Shown here piece after piece: positions 38,984-45,541 of a stretch of 45,541 bases of DNA. This stretch comes from Streptomyces sabulosicollis. GTDB lineage: Bacteria > Actinomycetota > Actinomycetes > Streptomycetales > Streptomycetaceae. Numbering within the stretch: the stretch's first letter is position 1; every line of letters starts with the position of its first letter. The position numbers and the translations under genes are program-made. The notes under the pieces are model-generated. The model searched no databases, had not been told where the DNA came from, and was given only the letters and a program-made list of their open reading frames with translations. The DNA lies in the NCBI RefSeq assembly GCF_016103465.1, contig NZ_JAEEAP010000019.1, positions 1-45,541 of the forward strand. The letters are read 5' to 3'.

Positions 38984-39442
38984 ATGCGGATCTCGGCGAA
39001 GGCGGATTATGCGGTGCGGGCGGCGTTGGAACTGGCCGCGGCGGGGGAGGACACCTCCGTCAAGGCCGAGGCGATCGCCGGTGCGCAGGGCATCCCCCAC
39101 AAGTTCCTCGAAGGGATCCTGGGCGATCTGCGCCGGGGCGGCCTGGTGGCCAGCCAGCGCGGCGGCAAGGGCGGCTACCGGCTGGCCCGCCCGGCGGACA
39201 CCATCAGCATCGCCGAGGTGATCCGGGTGGTGGACGGACCCCTGGTGTCGGTGCGCGGTGTGCGCCCGCCCGAGCTGTCGTACTGCGGACCCGCGGAGTC
39301 GCTGCTGCCGCTGTGGATCGCGGTGCGGGCCAACGTACGCAAGATCCTCGGCGAGGTGACCCTCGCGGAGGTGGCCGCGGCCAAGCTGCCCGGCGACGTC
39401 GTGGGGCTGGCCGAGGACCCGGAGGCGTGGACCAACCCCTAG
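38984..39442 (+). CDS. Rrf2 family transcriptional regulator
   Basis: The 152-residue protein starts MRISAKADYAVRAALELA and has the Rrf2 winged-helix pattern IAGAQGIPHKFLEGILGDLR, then GLVASQRGGKGGYRLARP. Only one cysteine (SYCGPAES) is present in the region where IscR/NsrR carry three, so an iron-sulfur cluster is unlikely; a CymR-like, cluster-free mode fits better. It lies 33 bases after the DszC/SfnB-like gene and probably controls it through the palindrome at 37689-37720. It converges with the TetR gene, with two bases between stops. Confidence 0.92.
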   Translation: MRISAKADYAVRAALELAAAGEDTSVKAEAIAGAQGIPHKFLEGILGDLRRGGLVASQRGGKGGYRLARPADTISIAEVIRVVDGPLVSVRGVRPPELSYCGPAESLLPLWIAVRANVRKILGEVTLAEVAAAKLPGDVVGLAEDPEAWTNP

Positions 39443-39444
39443 GG

Positions 39445-40206
39445 TCAGGGCCCTTCCGGCCCCGAGTCGGCGTCCAGGCCGTCCACCATGCGGTCGAGCA
39501 GCCGGGCGAACGTGGCGTCGGGGGTGAGCGGGCGTGCCGGGGCGGAGAGGGCCTCGGCGAGCTCCGGATGGTGGCCGTCGGCGGCCACCGCGGCGAGATA
39601 GCGGGCTTCGGCCGCGGCCCGCTCGGGCGAGGCGGAGAACGCGGCCTGGGCGATCTCGTCGGCGACGAGCCTGGCGGCGAAGCCCGTGATCAGGCTGAAC
39701 ACCTCCAGCTTCGCGCCCCCGTCCAGCGCGGTGGGCCGCAGGGCGGCGAGCGCGTGTTCCAGGAAGGCCAGGGTGTTGGGTCCGAGGGACCAGCGGCGGT
39801 TGAACAGCGCGGTGGGCAACCAGGGGTGGCGGAGCATCAGGGCGCGCTGGGCGTGGGCGATGGCCTTCAGATCGGCACGCCAGTCGCCGGTCAGCGGCTC
39901 CGGGGGTGACAGCTCTCCGCTCACGTGGTCGACCATCAGCTGCAGCAGCGTCTCCTTGTCGGGGGCGTAGCTGTACAGCGACATGACCCCGGCGCCGACC
40001 TGCGAGGCCACCCGCCGCATGGTCACCGCGTCGATTCCCTCCGCGTCCGCGAGGGCGACGGCCGCGGCGGTGATCGCCGCACGGCTGAAGGCGGGTTTGC
40101 GCCCCTTGCGGGGACGATCGGAGTTCAGCCACAGCTGCTGGGGGTCGACGCCTCCGGCGCCGGGCCCGTCACCGCGCACCACGACCTGATCGCTCCTTCC
40201 CGCCAT
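39445..40206 (-). CDS. TetR family regulator, divergent from CocE-type hydrolase
   Basis: The 253-residue protein has a TetR helix-turn-helix after a 35-residue basic leader (FSRAAITAAAVALADAEGID, TMRRVASQVGAGVMSLYSY) and a TetR_C_1-like C-terminal domain (LMLRHPWLPTALFNRRWSLG). It is divergent from the hydrolase gene, with a CGTAC-GTG-GTACG dyad in between, so it very likely regulates that gene. The ATG at 40233 would add nine residues; I prefer 40206, which begins MAGRSDQ, but no strong ribosome binding site decides it. Confidence 0.9.
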   Translation of the reverse strand: MAGRSDQVVVRGDGPGAGGVDPQQLWLNSDRPRKGRKPAFSRAAITAAAVALADAEGIDAVTMRRVASQVGAGVMSLYSYAPDKETLLQLMVDHVSGELSPPEPLTGDWRADLKAIAHAQRALMLRHPWLPTALFNRRWSLGPNTLAFLEHALAALRPTALDGGAKLEVFSLITGFAARLVADEIAQAAFSASPERAAAEARYLAAVAADGHHPELAEALSAPARPLTPDATFARLLDRMVDGLDADSGPEGP

Positions 40207-40212
40207 GGCGAC

Positions 40213-40256
40213 TTGCGGAATCCATCCAAGCATCTACTATTCTCGTACGTGGTACG
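40213..40256 (+). promoter_or_regulatory. Hydrolase promoter and TetR-type dyad CGTAC-GTG-GTACG
   Basis: TTGCGG (40213-40218) and TACTAT (40235-40240) could be -35 and -10 with a short 16-base spacer. Immediately downstream, 40244-40256 is a perfect 5-3-5 dyad between the divergent TetR and hydrolase genes, the classical operator position. Confidence 0.55.
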
Positions 40257-40278
40257 GAATTAGGGGAGGGGACGCGGA

Positions 40279-41985
40279 ATGACGTCACACACGCGCGACG
40301 GAGTGTCCGGGGCCACGGACGGCGGGGCCGGAACCACCTGGGTCGCGCCTCCGGGCAAGCCGCCGCTGTCCGTACGGATGATGAGGGCGATCTGGCGCGG
40401 CCTCCCGGCCAAGCGGTACGAGGTGGGGTGGGAGCCGGACCTCGAGGTGCCGGCCGCCGACGGCAGCCCCCTCCGCACCGACCACTACTTCCCCCGCGCG
40501 GACGGCGACTTCCCCACCCTGCTGGTGCGCTCGCCCTACGGCAGGGGGGTGCCCTGGTCGCCCATGTACGGCGTGCTCTTCGCCGAGCAGGGCTTCCACG
40601 TCGTCCTGCAGAGCTGCCGCGGCACCGGAGGCTCGGGCGGCGAGTTCCACCTGTGGCGCAACGAGGCGGCCGACGGCCGGGCCACCGTGGACTGGCTGCG
40701 GGAACGGCCCTGGTTCAACGGCGCCCTGGGCACCCTCGGCCCGAGCTACCTCGGCTATGTGCAGTGGGCACTCGCCCTGGACCCGCCGCCGGAGCTGCGG
40801 GCGATGGTGGTGCAGGTGGGCCTGCACGACCCGTACGCCCTGTTCCACCGCAACGGCGCCCTGCAGCTGGAGAACGCGCTGCTCGTCGGCTCCGGTATCG
40901 CCTCCCAGCACCAGGGGTTCGGCCCTTTCCTCCGGGCCACGCTGCGCCTGCGGCGCCATTTCGAGGAGATGACCCGGGCGCTGCCGCTGCGCGGGTCGTA
41001 CGTCCGCGGGCTCGGGGGCGAGGTGCCCTGGCTGGACGGTGTGATGGCGCACCCGGACGCCGACGACCCGTTCTGGGAGGGGGCGTCCGCGGGTGGCGCG
41101 GCGGCCACCTCGCGCGTCCCCACCTGTCTGATCAGCGGATGGCATGACGTGCTGGTCGACCAGACCTTCGAGCAGTACGGCCGGCTGCGCCGGTCCGGCT
41201 GCGACACCTCCCTGCTCGTCGGCCCCTGGACCCACACCTCCGCGGTCCAGGCGGGCTGGCCCGAGGTCTTCGCCGAAAGCCTCGCCTGGCTGCGCGCGCA
41301 TCTGTGCGACGACCCCTCGGGGCTGCGCCCGACCAGGGTGCGGGTGCACATCGGCGGGCAGGGGCACTGGCGGGACCTCGCCGACTGGCCGCCGTCCCCG
41401 GCCGTCGGCCCGTGGTTCCCCGCGGGGGGCGGGCGGCTCGTCCGGCGGTCGCCCGAGTCGTCCGTCCCGCTCGCCGCCTTCCGCTACGACCCGGCCGACC
41501 CCACCCCGTCCATCGGCGGGCCACTGCTCTCCCGTACCGCCGGGAGCCGTGACAACGGCGACCTCGAGGGGCGCCCCGATGTGCTGACGTTCACCAGTGA
41601 GCCGTTGGACCAGCCGATGGACGTCCTCGGCCCGGTGGCCGCACGGCTGCGGATCTCCACGGACACCGGGTACGGCGATGTCTTCGCCCGGCTGTGCGAC
41701 GTCGACGAGCGTGGCCGCTCCGTGAACGTGTGCGACGGACTGGTGCGGCTGCCCACCACACCCGCGCACCCCCTGGAGGTCACCGTGCCGATGAGCTCCA
41801 CCGCCCACCGCTTCGCCCCCGGCCACCGGGTCCGTCTCCAGCTCAGCGGCGGCGCCCACCCGCGTTTCGCCCGCAACACCGGAAGCGGCGAGCCGACGCT
41901 CGACGCGACCACCCTCACGCCCGTGCGCATCACCGTGCACGGGGGCTCGGCGCTGGAACTGCCTCAGGTCCGCGCCGAGCGATGA
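40279..41985 (+). CDS. CocE/NonD family hydrolase
   Basis: The 568-residue protein has the Xaa-Pro-dipeptidyl-peptidase-type alpha/beta-hydrolase fold: YFPRADGDFPTLLVRSPYG, oxyanion tyrosine-region QSCRGTGGSGG, nucleophile Ser156 in GPSYLGY, Asp290 in SGWHDVLVDQ, His319 in GPWTHTS, and the C-terminal jelly-roll PepX_C domain (DVLTFTSEPLDQPMDVLGPV; HRFAPGHRVRLQLSGG). No signal peptide, so it is cytoplasmic. Relatives hydrolyse esters such as cocaine, acyl-peptides or beta-lactam acyl groups. It appears to be the target of the divergent TetR regulator. Confidence 0.92.
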   Translation: MTSHTRDGVSGATDGGAGTTWVAPPGKPPLSVRMMRAIWRGLPAKRYEVGWEPDLEVPAADGSPLRTDHYFPRADGDFPTLLVRSPYGRGVPWSPMYGVLFAEQGFHVVLQSCRGTGGSGGEFHLWRNEAADGRATVDWLRERPWFNGALGTLGPSYLGYVQWALALDPPPELRAMVVQVGLHDPYALFHRNGALQLENALLVGSGIASQHQGFGPFLRATLRLRRHFEEMTRALPLRGSYVRGLGGEVPWLDGVMAHPDADDPFWEGASAGGAAATSRVPTCLISGWHDVLVDQTFEQYGRLRRSGCDTSLLVGPWTHTSAVQAGWPEVFAESLAWLRAHLCDDPSGLRPTRVRVHIGGQGHWRDLADWPPSPAVGPWFPAGGGRLVRRSPESSVPLAAFRYDPADPTPSIGGPLLSRTAGSRDNGDLEGRPDVLTFTSEPLDQPMDVLGPVAARLRISTDTGYGDVFARLCDVDERGRSVNVCDGLVRLPTTPAHPLEVTVPMSSTAHRFAPGHRVRLQLSGGAHPRFARNTGSGEPTLDATTLTPVRITVHGGSALELPQVRAER

Positions 41986-42010
41986 AACGGTCGCTGGCGC
42001 GCGGGGGGCG

Positions 42011-42994
42011 TCAGCGGCCGTCCCATCCGTCAACCACATAGCCGAGGGCCTTGTCGACCACATTGCGCAGGGGGCGGCCCTCGCGCCGTCGCAGCAGATT
42101 GTCGAGGAAGAGTTCGCCCAGGTCGGCGCGCCAGTCCGTGACCTCGCCCGCGGTGTGCGGGGAGACGATGACACCCGGCATCTCCCACAGGGGAGATTCC
42201 ACCGGCAGCGGCTCATGGGTGAAGACGTCCAGCGCCGCCCCGGCCAGCCTGCCCCGGGCCAGGGCGTCGACAAGGGCCTGCTCGTCGACCAGTGGGCCAC
42301 GCCCGACGTTGACCAGCCGCGCGCCCCGCTTCATCGCCGCCAGTACGGGCGCGTCGACCATGCCACGGGTGGCGGGGGTGAGCGGGGCGGCCAGGACCAC
42401 ATAGTCCGCCTCGCCCAGCGCCGCGCGCAGCCCCGCCGGGCCGTGCACCACGCCGAAGTCCGGATCGGCGGTCCTTGGGGTGCGGCCGGCGCCGCTGACC
42501 CGCATGCCGACCGCGCGCAGCAGCCGGGCGACGGCCCGCCCGATGGAGCCGGTGCCCCAGACCAGGACCGTACGGTTGCCGATGCGCTCGCTGTCCGAGG
42601 GCCGCCACTCCCGGCGGCGCTGATGCTCCCAGGTACCGGGGAAGTCCTTGGCGAGGGAGAGGATCAGCCCCAGGACGTACTCGGCGATGGGCCGGTCGTA
42701 GACGCCCCGCGCGTTGGTGAGCACCACCTCGGGGTTGCCGGTCAGCGCGGGGAAGAGGAACGGCTCCACCCCGGCCGCCGCCACATGCACCCAGCGCGGG
42801 GCCTTCGCCGGATCGTCTGGCCAGGCGCCGGCCACCGCGGAGGTCAGCGGCCACCACGCGAGCAGGGCGTCCGCGCCGGGGAGGAACAGCGGCAGCTCCT
42901 CCTCGGTGGCGTACACCGTCTCGGCGAGGGACTCGATCCGCGCCCGGTTGGGCGGCAGATGGTCCCGGTACAGGACGACCAGCCGGTCAGCCAC
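42011..42994 (-). CDS. D-isomer-specific 2-hydroxyacid dehydrogenase
   Basis: The protein has the D-2-hydroxyacid dehydrogenase NAD domain (VLVWGTGSIGRAVARLL), the catalytic Arg-region NVGRGPLVDE (substrate arginine nearby at TNARGVYDRP), Glu in DVFTHEPLP and His in SPHTAGE. It reduces a 2-keto acid to the D-2-hydroxy acid or the reverse. The start is uncertain. A GTG at 42994 has GGGAG six bases upstream and gives VADRLVVLYRD, so I use it; the ATG at 43030 is poorly placed for a ribosome. An ATG at 43037 with GGAGG opens a 16-codon frame that overlaps the GTG. It is divergent from an MFS/HAD operon. Confidence 0.9.
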   Translation of the reverse strand: MADRLVVLYRDHLPPNRARIESLAETVYATEEELPLFLPGADALLAWWPLTSAVAGAWPDDPAKAPRWVHVAAAGVEPFLFPALTGNPEVVLTNARGVYDRPIAEYVLGLILSLAKDFPGTWEHQRRREWRPSDSERIGNRTVLVWGTGSIGRAVARLLRAVGMRVSGAGRTPRTADPDFGVVHGPAGLRAALGEADYVVLAAPLTPATRGMVDAPVLAAMKRGARLVNVGRGPLVDEQALVDALARGRLAGAALDVFTHEPLPVESPLWEMPGVIVSPHTAGEVTDWRADLGELFLDNLLRRREGRPLRNVVDKALGYVVDGWDGR

Positions 42995-43037
42995 GTCCGG
43001 CTCCCACGGCGGCGGCCGCGGCGGTGGCATCGGTCAT
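42987..43037 (-). CDS. Possible 16-residue leader peptide overlapping the dehydrogenase start
   Basis: ATG at 43037 has GGAGG (43049-43045) at seven bases, better than any start of the dehydrogenase itself. The frame reads MTDATAAAAAVGAGRG and stops at 42989-42987, a few bases beyond the dehydrogenase GTG at 42994. It could couple translation, or be an artefact of a sequencing frameshift in a GC-rich stretch. Confidence 0.3.
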   Translation of the reverse strand: MTDATAAAAAVGAGRG

Positions 43038-43100
43038 GACGGGACCTCCACGGGCGTGACGGGTACGGGCGGACGCCTCAAGCGTGGCCGAGACCACGGC

Positions 43101-43126
43101 GGTGGACAACGGACAGAGTGTCCACC
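43101..43126. promoter_or_regulatory. Operator-like dyad GGTGGACA-N10-TGTCCACC
   Basis: Perfect 8-base arms lie in the 300-base gap between divergent genes. Extra half-sites occur at 43148-43154 (GGTGGAC) and 43237-43244 (TGTCCACC). The rest of 43038-43327 shows no gene. The binding protein is unknown and no regulator gene is adjacent. Confidence 0.6.
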
Positions 43127-43327
43127 CGATGACGAGGGACGGAACACGGTGGACGTTGACGGTGGCCGATGGCTGAACCAGGGTGATGGCCAGCCGGAAC
43201 GCGCCACCGGTCGCTCCGGAGCCACCCCGCCGTGCGTGTCCACCGAATGCTTGACCCACGATGCCCGCCACCGCCCCGGCATCGGCCCGCGCCGCAGCGC
43301 CCCTCCTCGTCCCCAGGAGAAGCAAGC

Positions 43328-44707
43328 ATGTCCCTTCCCAGAACCTCCCGCGATCCCTCCCGAGAGCCCCTCCAGGGCTCCGCCGCCACCCTGGACAACG
43401 CCCCCGTCACCGCCTTCCACCGCAGAATGGTCGCCGTCGCCATGGGCGGTCCGTTCTGCGACGGCTATCTGCTCGGCATCATGGGGGTGGCGCTCAGCCT
43501 GATCACCCCGGCCCTGGACCTGGACACGATGTGGACCGGGCTGGTGGCGGCCTCCGTCCTCGTCGGCGTCTTCCTCGGCGGTGTGGTGTTCGGCCCGATC
43601 ACCGACCGGGTGGGCCGCCATCTGATGTACGTGCTCAATCTGGTCGCGTTCGTGATCGGCTCCGCGCTCCAGTTCTTCGTCACCGAGGCGTGGCAGCTGG
43701 TGGTGCTGCGGCTGTTCATCGGCATCGCGATCGGCGCCGACTACCCGATCGCCTCGGCCCTCACCACCGAACTGGTGCCGCGCCGGATGCGCGGCCCCGC
43801 CCTGTCCGGGCTGGTCCTGGCCTGGTGGGTGGGGTACGGGGTCAGCTTCTGGGCCGGCTGGCTGCTGCTGGGCACCGGCGACGACGACTGGCGCTGGATG
43901 CTCGCCTCCGGCGCGGTCCCCGCCGTGCTCTTCCTGCTCCTGCGGGCGGGCGTTCCCGAGTCACCCCGCTGGCTGGCCTCGCGGGGACGGGTGGAGGAGG
44001 CCAGGGAGGTCGTACGCCGCCACCTCGGCCAGGAGGTCAGCGCCGAGGAACTGCTCGCCGAGGTCCGTCAGGACCGGCGTGGCGGCTCCGGGCTCGGCAA
44101 CCTCGCCGAGATGTTCCGCCGCGGCTATGGGATCCCCGCGCTGTTCTGCTCGCTGTTCTGGATCTGTCAGGTGGCGCCGGCCTTCGCGGTGCGGTCCTTC
44201 CAGCCGCAGATGCTGGAGTCGTTCGGGGTGACCGGCACCTTCGGCGCCAGCGCACTGATCACCACGCTCGCGGTCGCCGGAACGGGCCTGGGGCTGGCCG
44301 TGGTCAACCGCATCGGCAGGCGTCCGCTGCTCATCGGCAGCTTCCTGTGCGTCAACATCTCCCTGATCGCCCTCACCGTGCTGCCACTGCACTACGCGGC
44401 CCTGGTGGTGGCGCTCTTCGCCGCCTTCCAGTTCTTCGAGGCCGCGGGCAGCGGGCTCCAGTTCGTCTACCCCAGCGAGCTGTTCCCCACCGACCTGAGG
44501 GCCACCGGCGTCGGCGTCGCCACCGCCATGAGCCGGGTGGGCTCCGCCTCCAGCACCTTCCTGCTCCCGATGGCCACCGCCGACCTCGGGGTCCGCGGCA
44601 CCCTCGCCATCGGGGTGGCCATCACGCTCATCGGCCTGGTGGTGTCCGTCGTCCTCGCCCCCGAGACCAAGAACCTCGGCCTGGCCGAAGCCAGCAGCCG
44701 CGCCTGA
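43328..44707 (+). CDS. MFS transporter, sugar/metabolite:H+ symporter type
   Basis: The 459-residue protein has 12 predicted membrane helices with the sugar-porter-type signatures GPITDRVGRHLMY, PESPRWL, FVYPSELFPTDLRATG and the C-terminal PETKNLGL. It starts at the ATG at 43328 after AGGAGAAG; a longer in-frame start near 43232 lacks such support. A HAD protein gene follows after 56 bases on the same strand, so they are probably co-transcribed. Substrate could be a small carboxylic acid or haloacid, given its neighbours, but this is inference. Confidence 0.93.
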   Translation: MSLPRTSRDPSREPLQGSAATLDNAPVTAFHRRMVAVAMGGPFCDGYLLGIMGVALSLITPALDLDTMWTGLVAASVLVGVFLGGVVFGPITDRVGRHLMYVLNLVAFVIGSALQFFVTEAWQLVVLRLFIGIAIGADYPIASALTTELVPRRMRGPALSGLVLAWWVGYGVSFWAGWLLLGTGDDDWRWMLASGAVPAVLFLLLRAGVPESPRWLASRGRVEEAREVVRRHLGQEVSAEELLAEVRQDRRGGSGLGNLAEMFRRGYGIPALFCSLFWICQVAPAFAVRSFQPQMLESFGVTGTFGASALITTLAVAGTGLGLAVVNRIGRRPLLIGSFLCVNISLIALTVLPLHYAALVVALFAAFQFFEAAGSGLQFVYPSELFPTDLRATGVGVATAMSRVGSASSTFLLPMATADLGVRGTLAIGVAITLIGLVVSVVLAPETKNLGLAEASSRA

Positions 44708-44763
44708 CCCGCTCACCCCTGTATGACACTCCGTCACATCGCTTTACCGGAAAGGACTCACCC

Positions 44764-45429
44764 ATGCGCAAGCTGGTCTCCTTCGACTGCTACCGCACGC
44801 TCATCAACTTCGACACCCGCACCGCCACCCATGAGATCGTCAAGGACCGCCTCGCCGAACTCGGCGTGGACCCCGATCAGTTCCACCACGACGCCTATGT
44901 GATGCGCTTCCAGGGCGTCCTGGACGAGTACCTGCCCTACCGGGAAGTCGTCCGCCGCACCCTGCGCAATGTCATGACGCTGCACGGCCTGGAGTACCGG
45001 GACGAGGACGGCGAGGCGCTGATCGAGGCCATCAAGAAGTTCGTCCCCTTCCGCGAGGTCCCCGAGGCGCTGCGCCGCCTCAAGGGCGAGTACGACATCG
45101 CGATCCTCTCCAACAGCGAGGACGACCTGATCACTTACGCCGTCGAGGCGCTGGGCGTGGACTTCGACCATGTGCTCACCGCCGAGCAGGCCGGTGCCTA
45201 CAAGCCGCTGCCGCAGGCGTTCGAGTACCTCATGACGGCCACCGGCCGCGGCCCCGAGGACATCATCCACACCGCCCAGGGCTGGGAGTACGACATCATG
45301 CCGACCAAGCGGTACCCGGGCATGCGGCGGATCTGGGTGAACCGCTACGGCTTCCCCGGCTCGGACGCCTTCCAGCCGTACGAGGAGATCAAGGACCTGT
45401 CCGAGCTGCCCCCGCTGCTCGGCGTCTGA
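44764..45429 (+). CDS. HAD hydrolase, 2-haloacid dehalogenase (type II)-like
   Basis: The 221-residue protein begins MRKLVSFDCYRTLINF: Asp8 is the nucleophile of the HAD superfamily and FDCYRTL parallels FDxYGTL of L-2-haloacid dehalogenases, with Arg in place of Gly. Motif II Ser is in ILSNSEDD, motif III Lys in GAYKPLPQAF, and a late acidic motif is in GWEYDIMPTKRYPGM. Type II dehalogenases turn L-2-haloacids into D-2-hydroxyacids, and a D-2-hydroxyacid dehydrogenase lies divergently nearby, so a shared pathway is attractive. A phosphatase role is the alternative. A terminator follows. Confidence 0.85.
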   Translation: MRKLVSFDCYRTLINFDTRTATHEIVKDRLAELGVDPDQFHHDAYVMRFQGVLDEYLPYREVVRRTLRNVMTLHGLEYRDEDGEALIEAIKKFVPFREVPEALRRLKGEYDIAILSNSEDDLITYAVEALGVDFDHVLTAEQAGAYKPLPQAFEYLMTATGRGPEDIIHTAQGWEYDIMPTKRYPGMRRIWVNRYGFPGSDAFQPYEEIKDLSELPPLLGV

Positions 45430-45432
45430 CCC

Positions 45433-45473
45433 CTGGGGTCCTTCTGACGGATCTCCGTGGCAGAAGACCCCAG
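45433..45473 (+). terminator. Long intrinsic terminator hairpin after the HAD gene
   Basis: CTGGGGTCCTTCTG pairs with CAGAAGACCCCAG (one bulged base), and the inner ACGGA-TC-TCCGT extends the stem. It starts four bases after the stop codon. Confidence 0.85.
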
Positions 45474-45484
45474 CCCCCGGCCCC

Positions 45485-45541
45485 CTTTCTCTTATACACA
45501 TCTCCGATCCCACGAGACACTCGCTAAACTCGTATGCCGTC
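45485..45541 (+). other. Illumina Nextera adapter read-through (not genomic)
   Basis: 45485-45503 equals the 19-base Tn5 mosaic end with one mismatch. 45504-45518 equals the read-2 adapter with one mismatch. 45519-45526 is an 8-base index (ACTCGCTA), and 45527-45541 equals the P7-side sequence with one mismatch. The genomic sequence therefore ends at about 45484. Confidence 0.95.

Noticed and set aside
45485-45503. Tn5 transposon mosaic end as a mobile element
   Set aside because: It is directly followed by Illumina adapter and index sequence, so it is a library artefact, not an insertion.
44758-45513. 251-residue reverse ORF beginning MGSEMCIRERG
   Set aside because: Its first residues are translated from the sequencing adapter and the remainder is the antisense of the HAD gene.

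Overview
The window is a 45.5 kb stretch of very GC-rich DNA with strong GC bias at third codon positions, GTG starts, GGAG-type ribosome binding sites and dense actinobacterial regulator families (TetR, LuxR, LacI, Rrf2, SpoIIE-type phosphatase, GOLPH3/GPP34). All of this fits a Streptomyces chromosome, probably an accessory part of it. The last ~57 bases are not genomic: they match an Illumina Nextera read-2 adapter with an index, so the right edge is an assembly contig end. The left edge cuts a transporter gene. I see no rRNA, tRNA, CRISPR array or intact mobile element.

Layout. 1-2.3 kb: end of an aromatic-acid-type MFS transporter, a CitG/MdcB-like triphosphoribosyl-dephospho-CoA synthase, and a TetR regulator. 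2.4-5.7 kb: a small gene encoding a tandemly duplicated acidic peptide, then a two-gene operon for secreted GH64 beta-1,3-glucanase and GH76 alpha-1,6-mannanase, behind a site resembling a DasR (dre) operator. 5.7-8.8 kb: quinone oxidoreductase, a LuxR protein carrying a kinase-like ATPase module, and a GPP34 protein. 8.9-20.5 kb: an oxidative cluster with no recognisable PKS/NRPS/terpene core. It holds a stand-alone adenylate-forming ligase; a four-gene operon (FOXRED2-like flavoprotein, FMN alpha-hydroxy acid oxidase, non-canonical P450, cation/proton antiporter) behind a promoter with a palindrome in its spacer; an SDR; a P450 plus 3Fe-4S ferredoxin pair; and a P450-TetR pair behind an AT-rich operator. 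20.6-22.9 kb: a NarL-type two-component system and a divergent small membrane protein.

23-34.5 kb looks like carbohydrate and sugar-acid metabolism with other genes between: GH51 arabinofuranosidase, LacI regulator with paired operators, divergent Gfo/Idh/MocA dehydrogenase, a YraQ-type permease with a His-rich TIGR03943 partner, an HSL-type esterase, an IlvD/Edd sugar-acid dehydratase, a decayed SDR pseudogene next to an odd heptamer repeat, and an intact SDR. 34.6-45.5 kb: a 998-residue GAF/PAS/SpoIIE/HATPase phosphatase, a DszC/SfnB-like flavoprotein with an Rrf2 regulator and a strong palindromic operator, a divergent TetR/CocE-hydrolase pair, and a D-2-hydroxyacid dehydrogenase divergent from an MFS transporter plus a haloacid-dehalogenase-like HAD protein.

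The most interesting unit is the 10.6-16.2 kb operon. Its enzymes are unusual (a P450 lacking the ExxR arginine, and a bacterial relative of a eukaryotic ER flavoprotein), translation is tightly coupled, and it appears to have its own operator. Function assignments come from reading motifs and from memory of families; no database search was possible.
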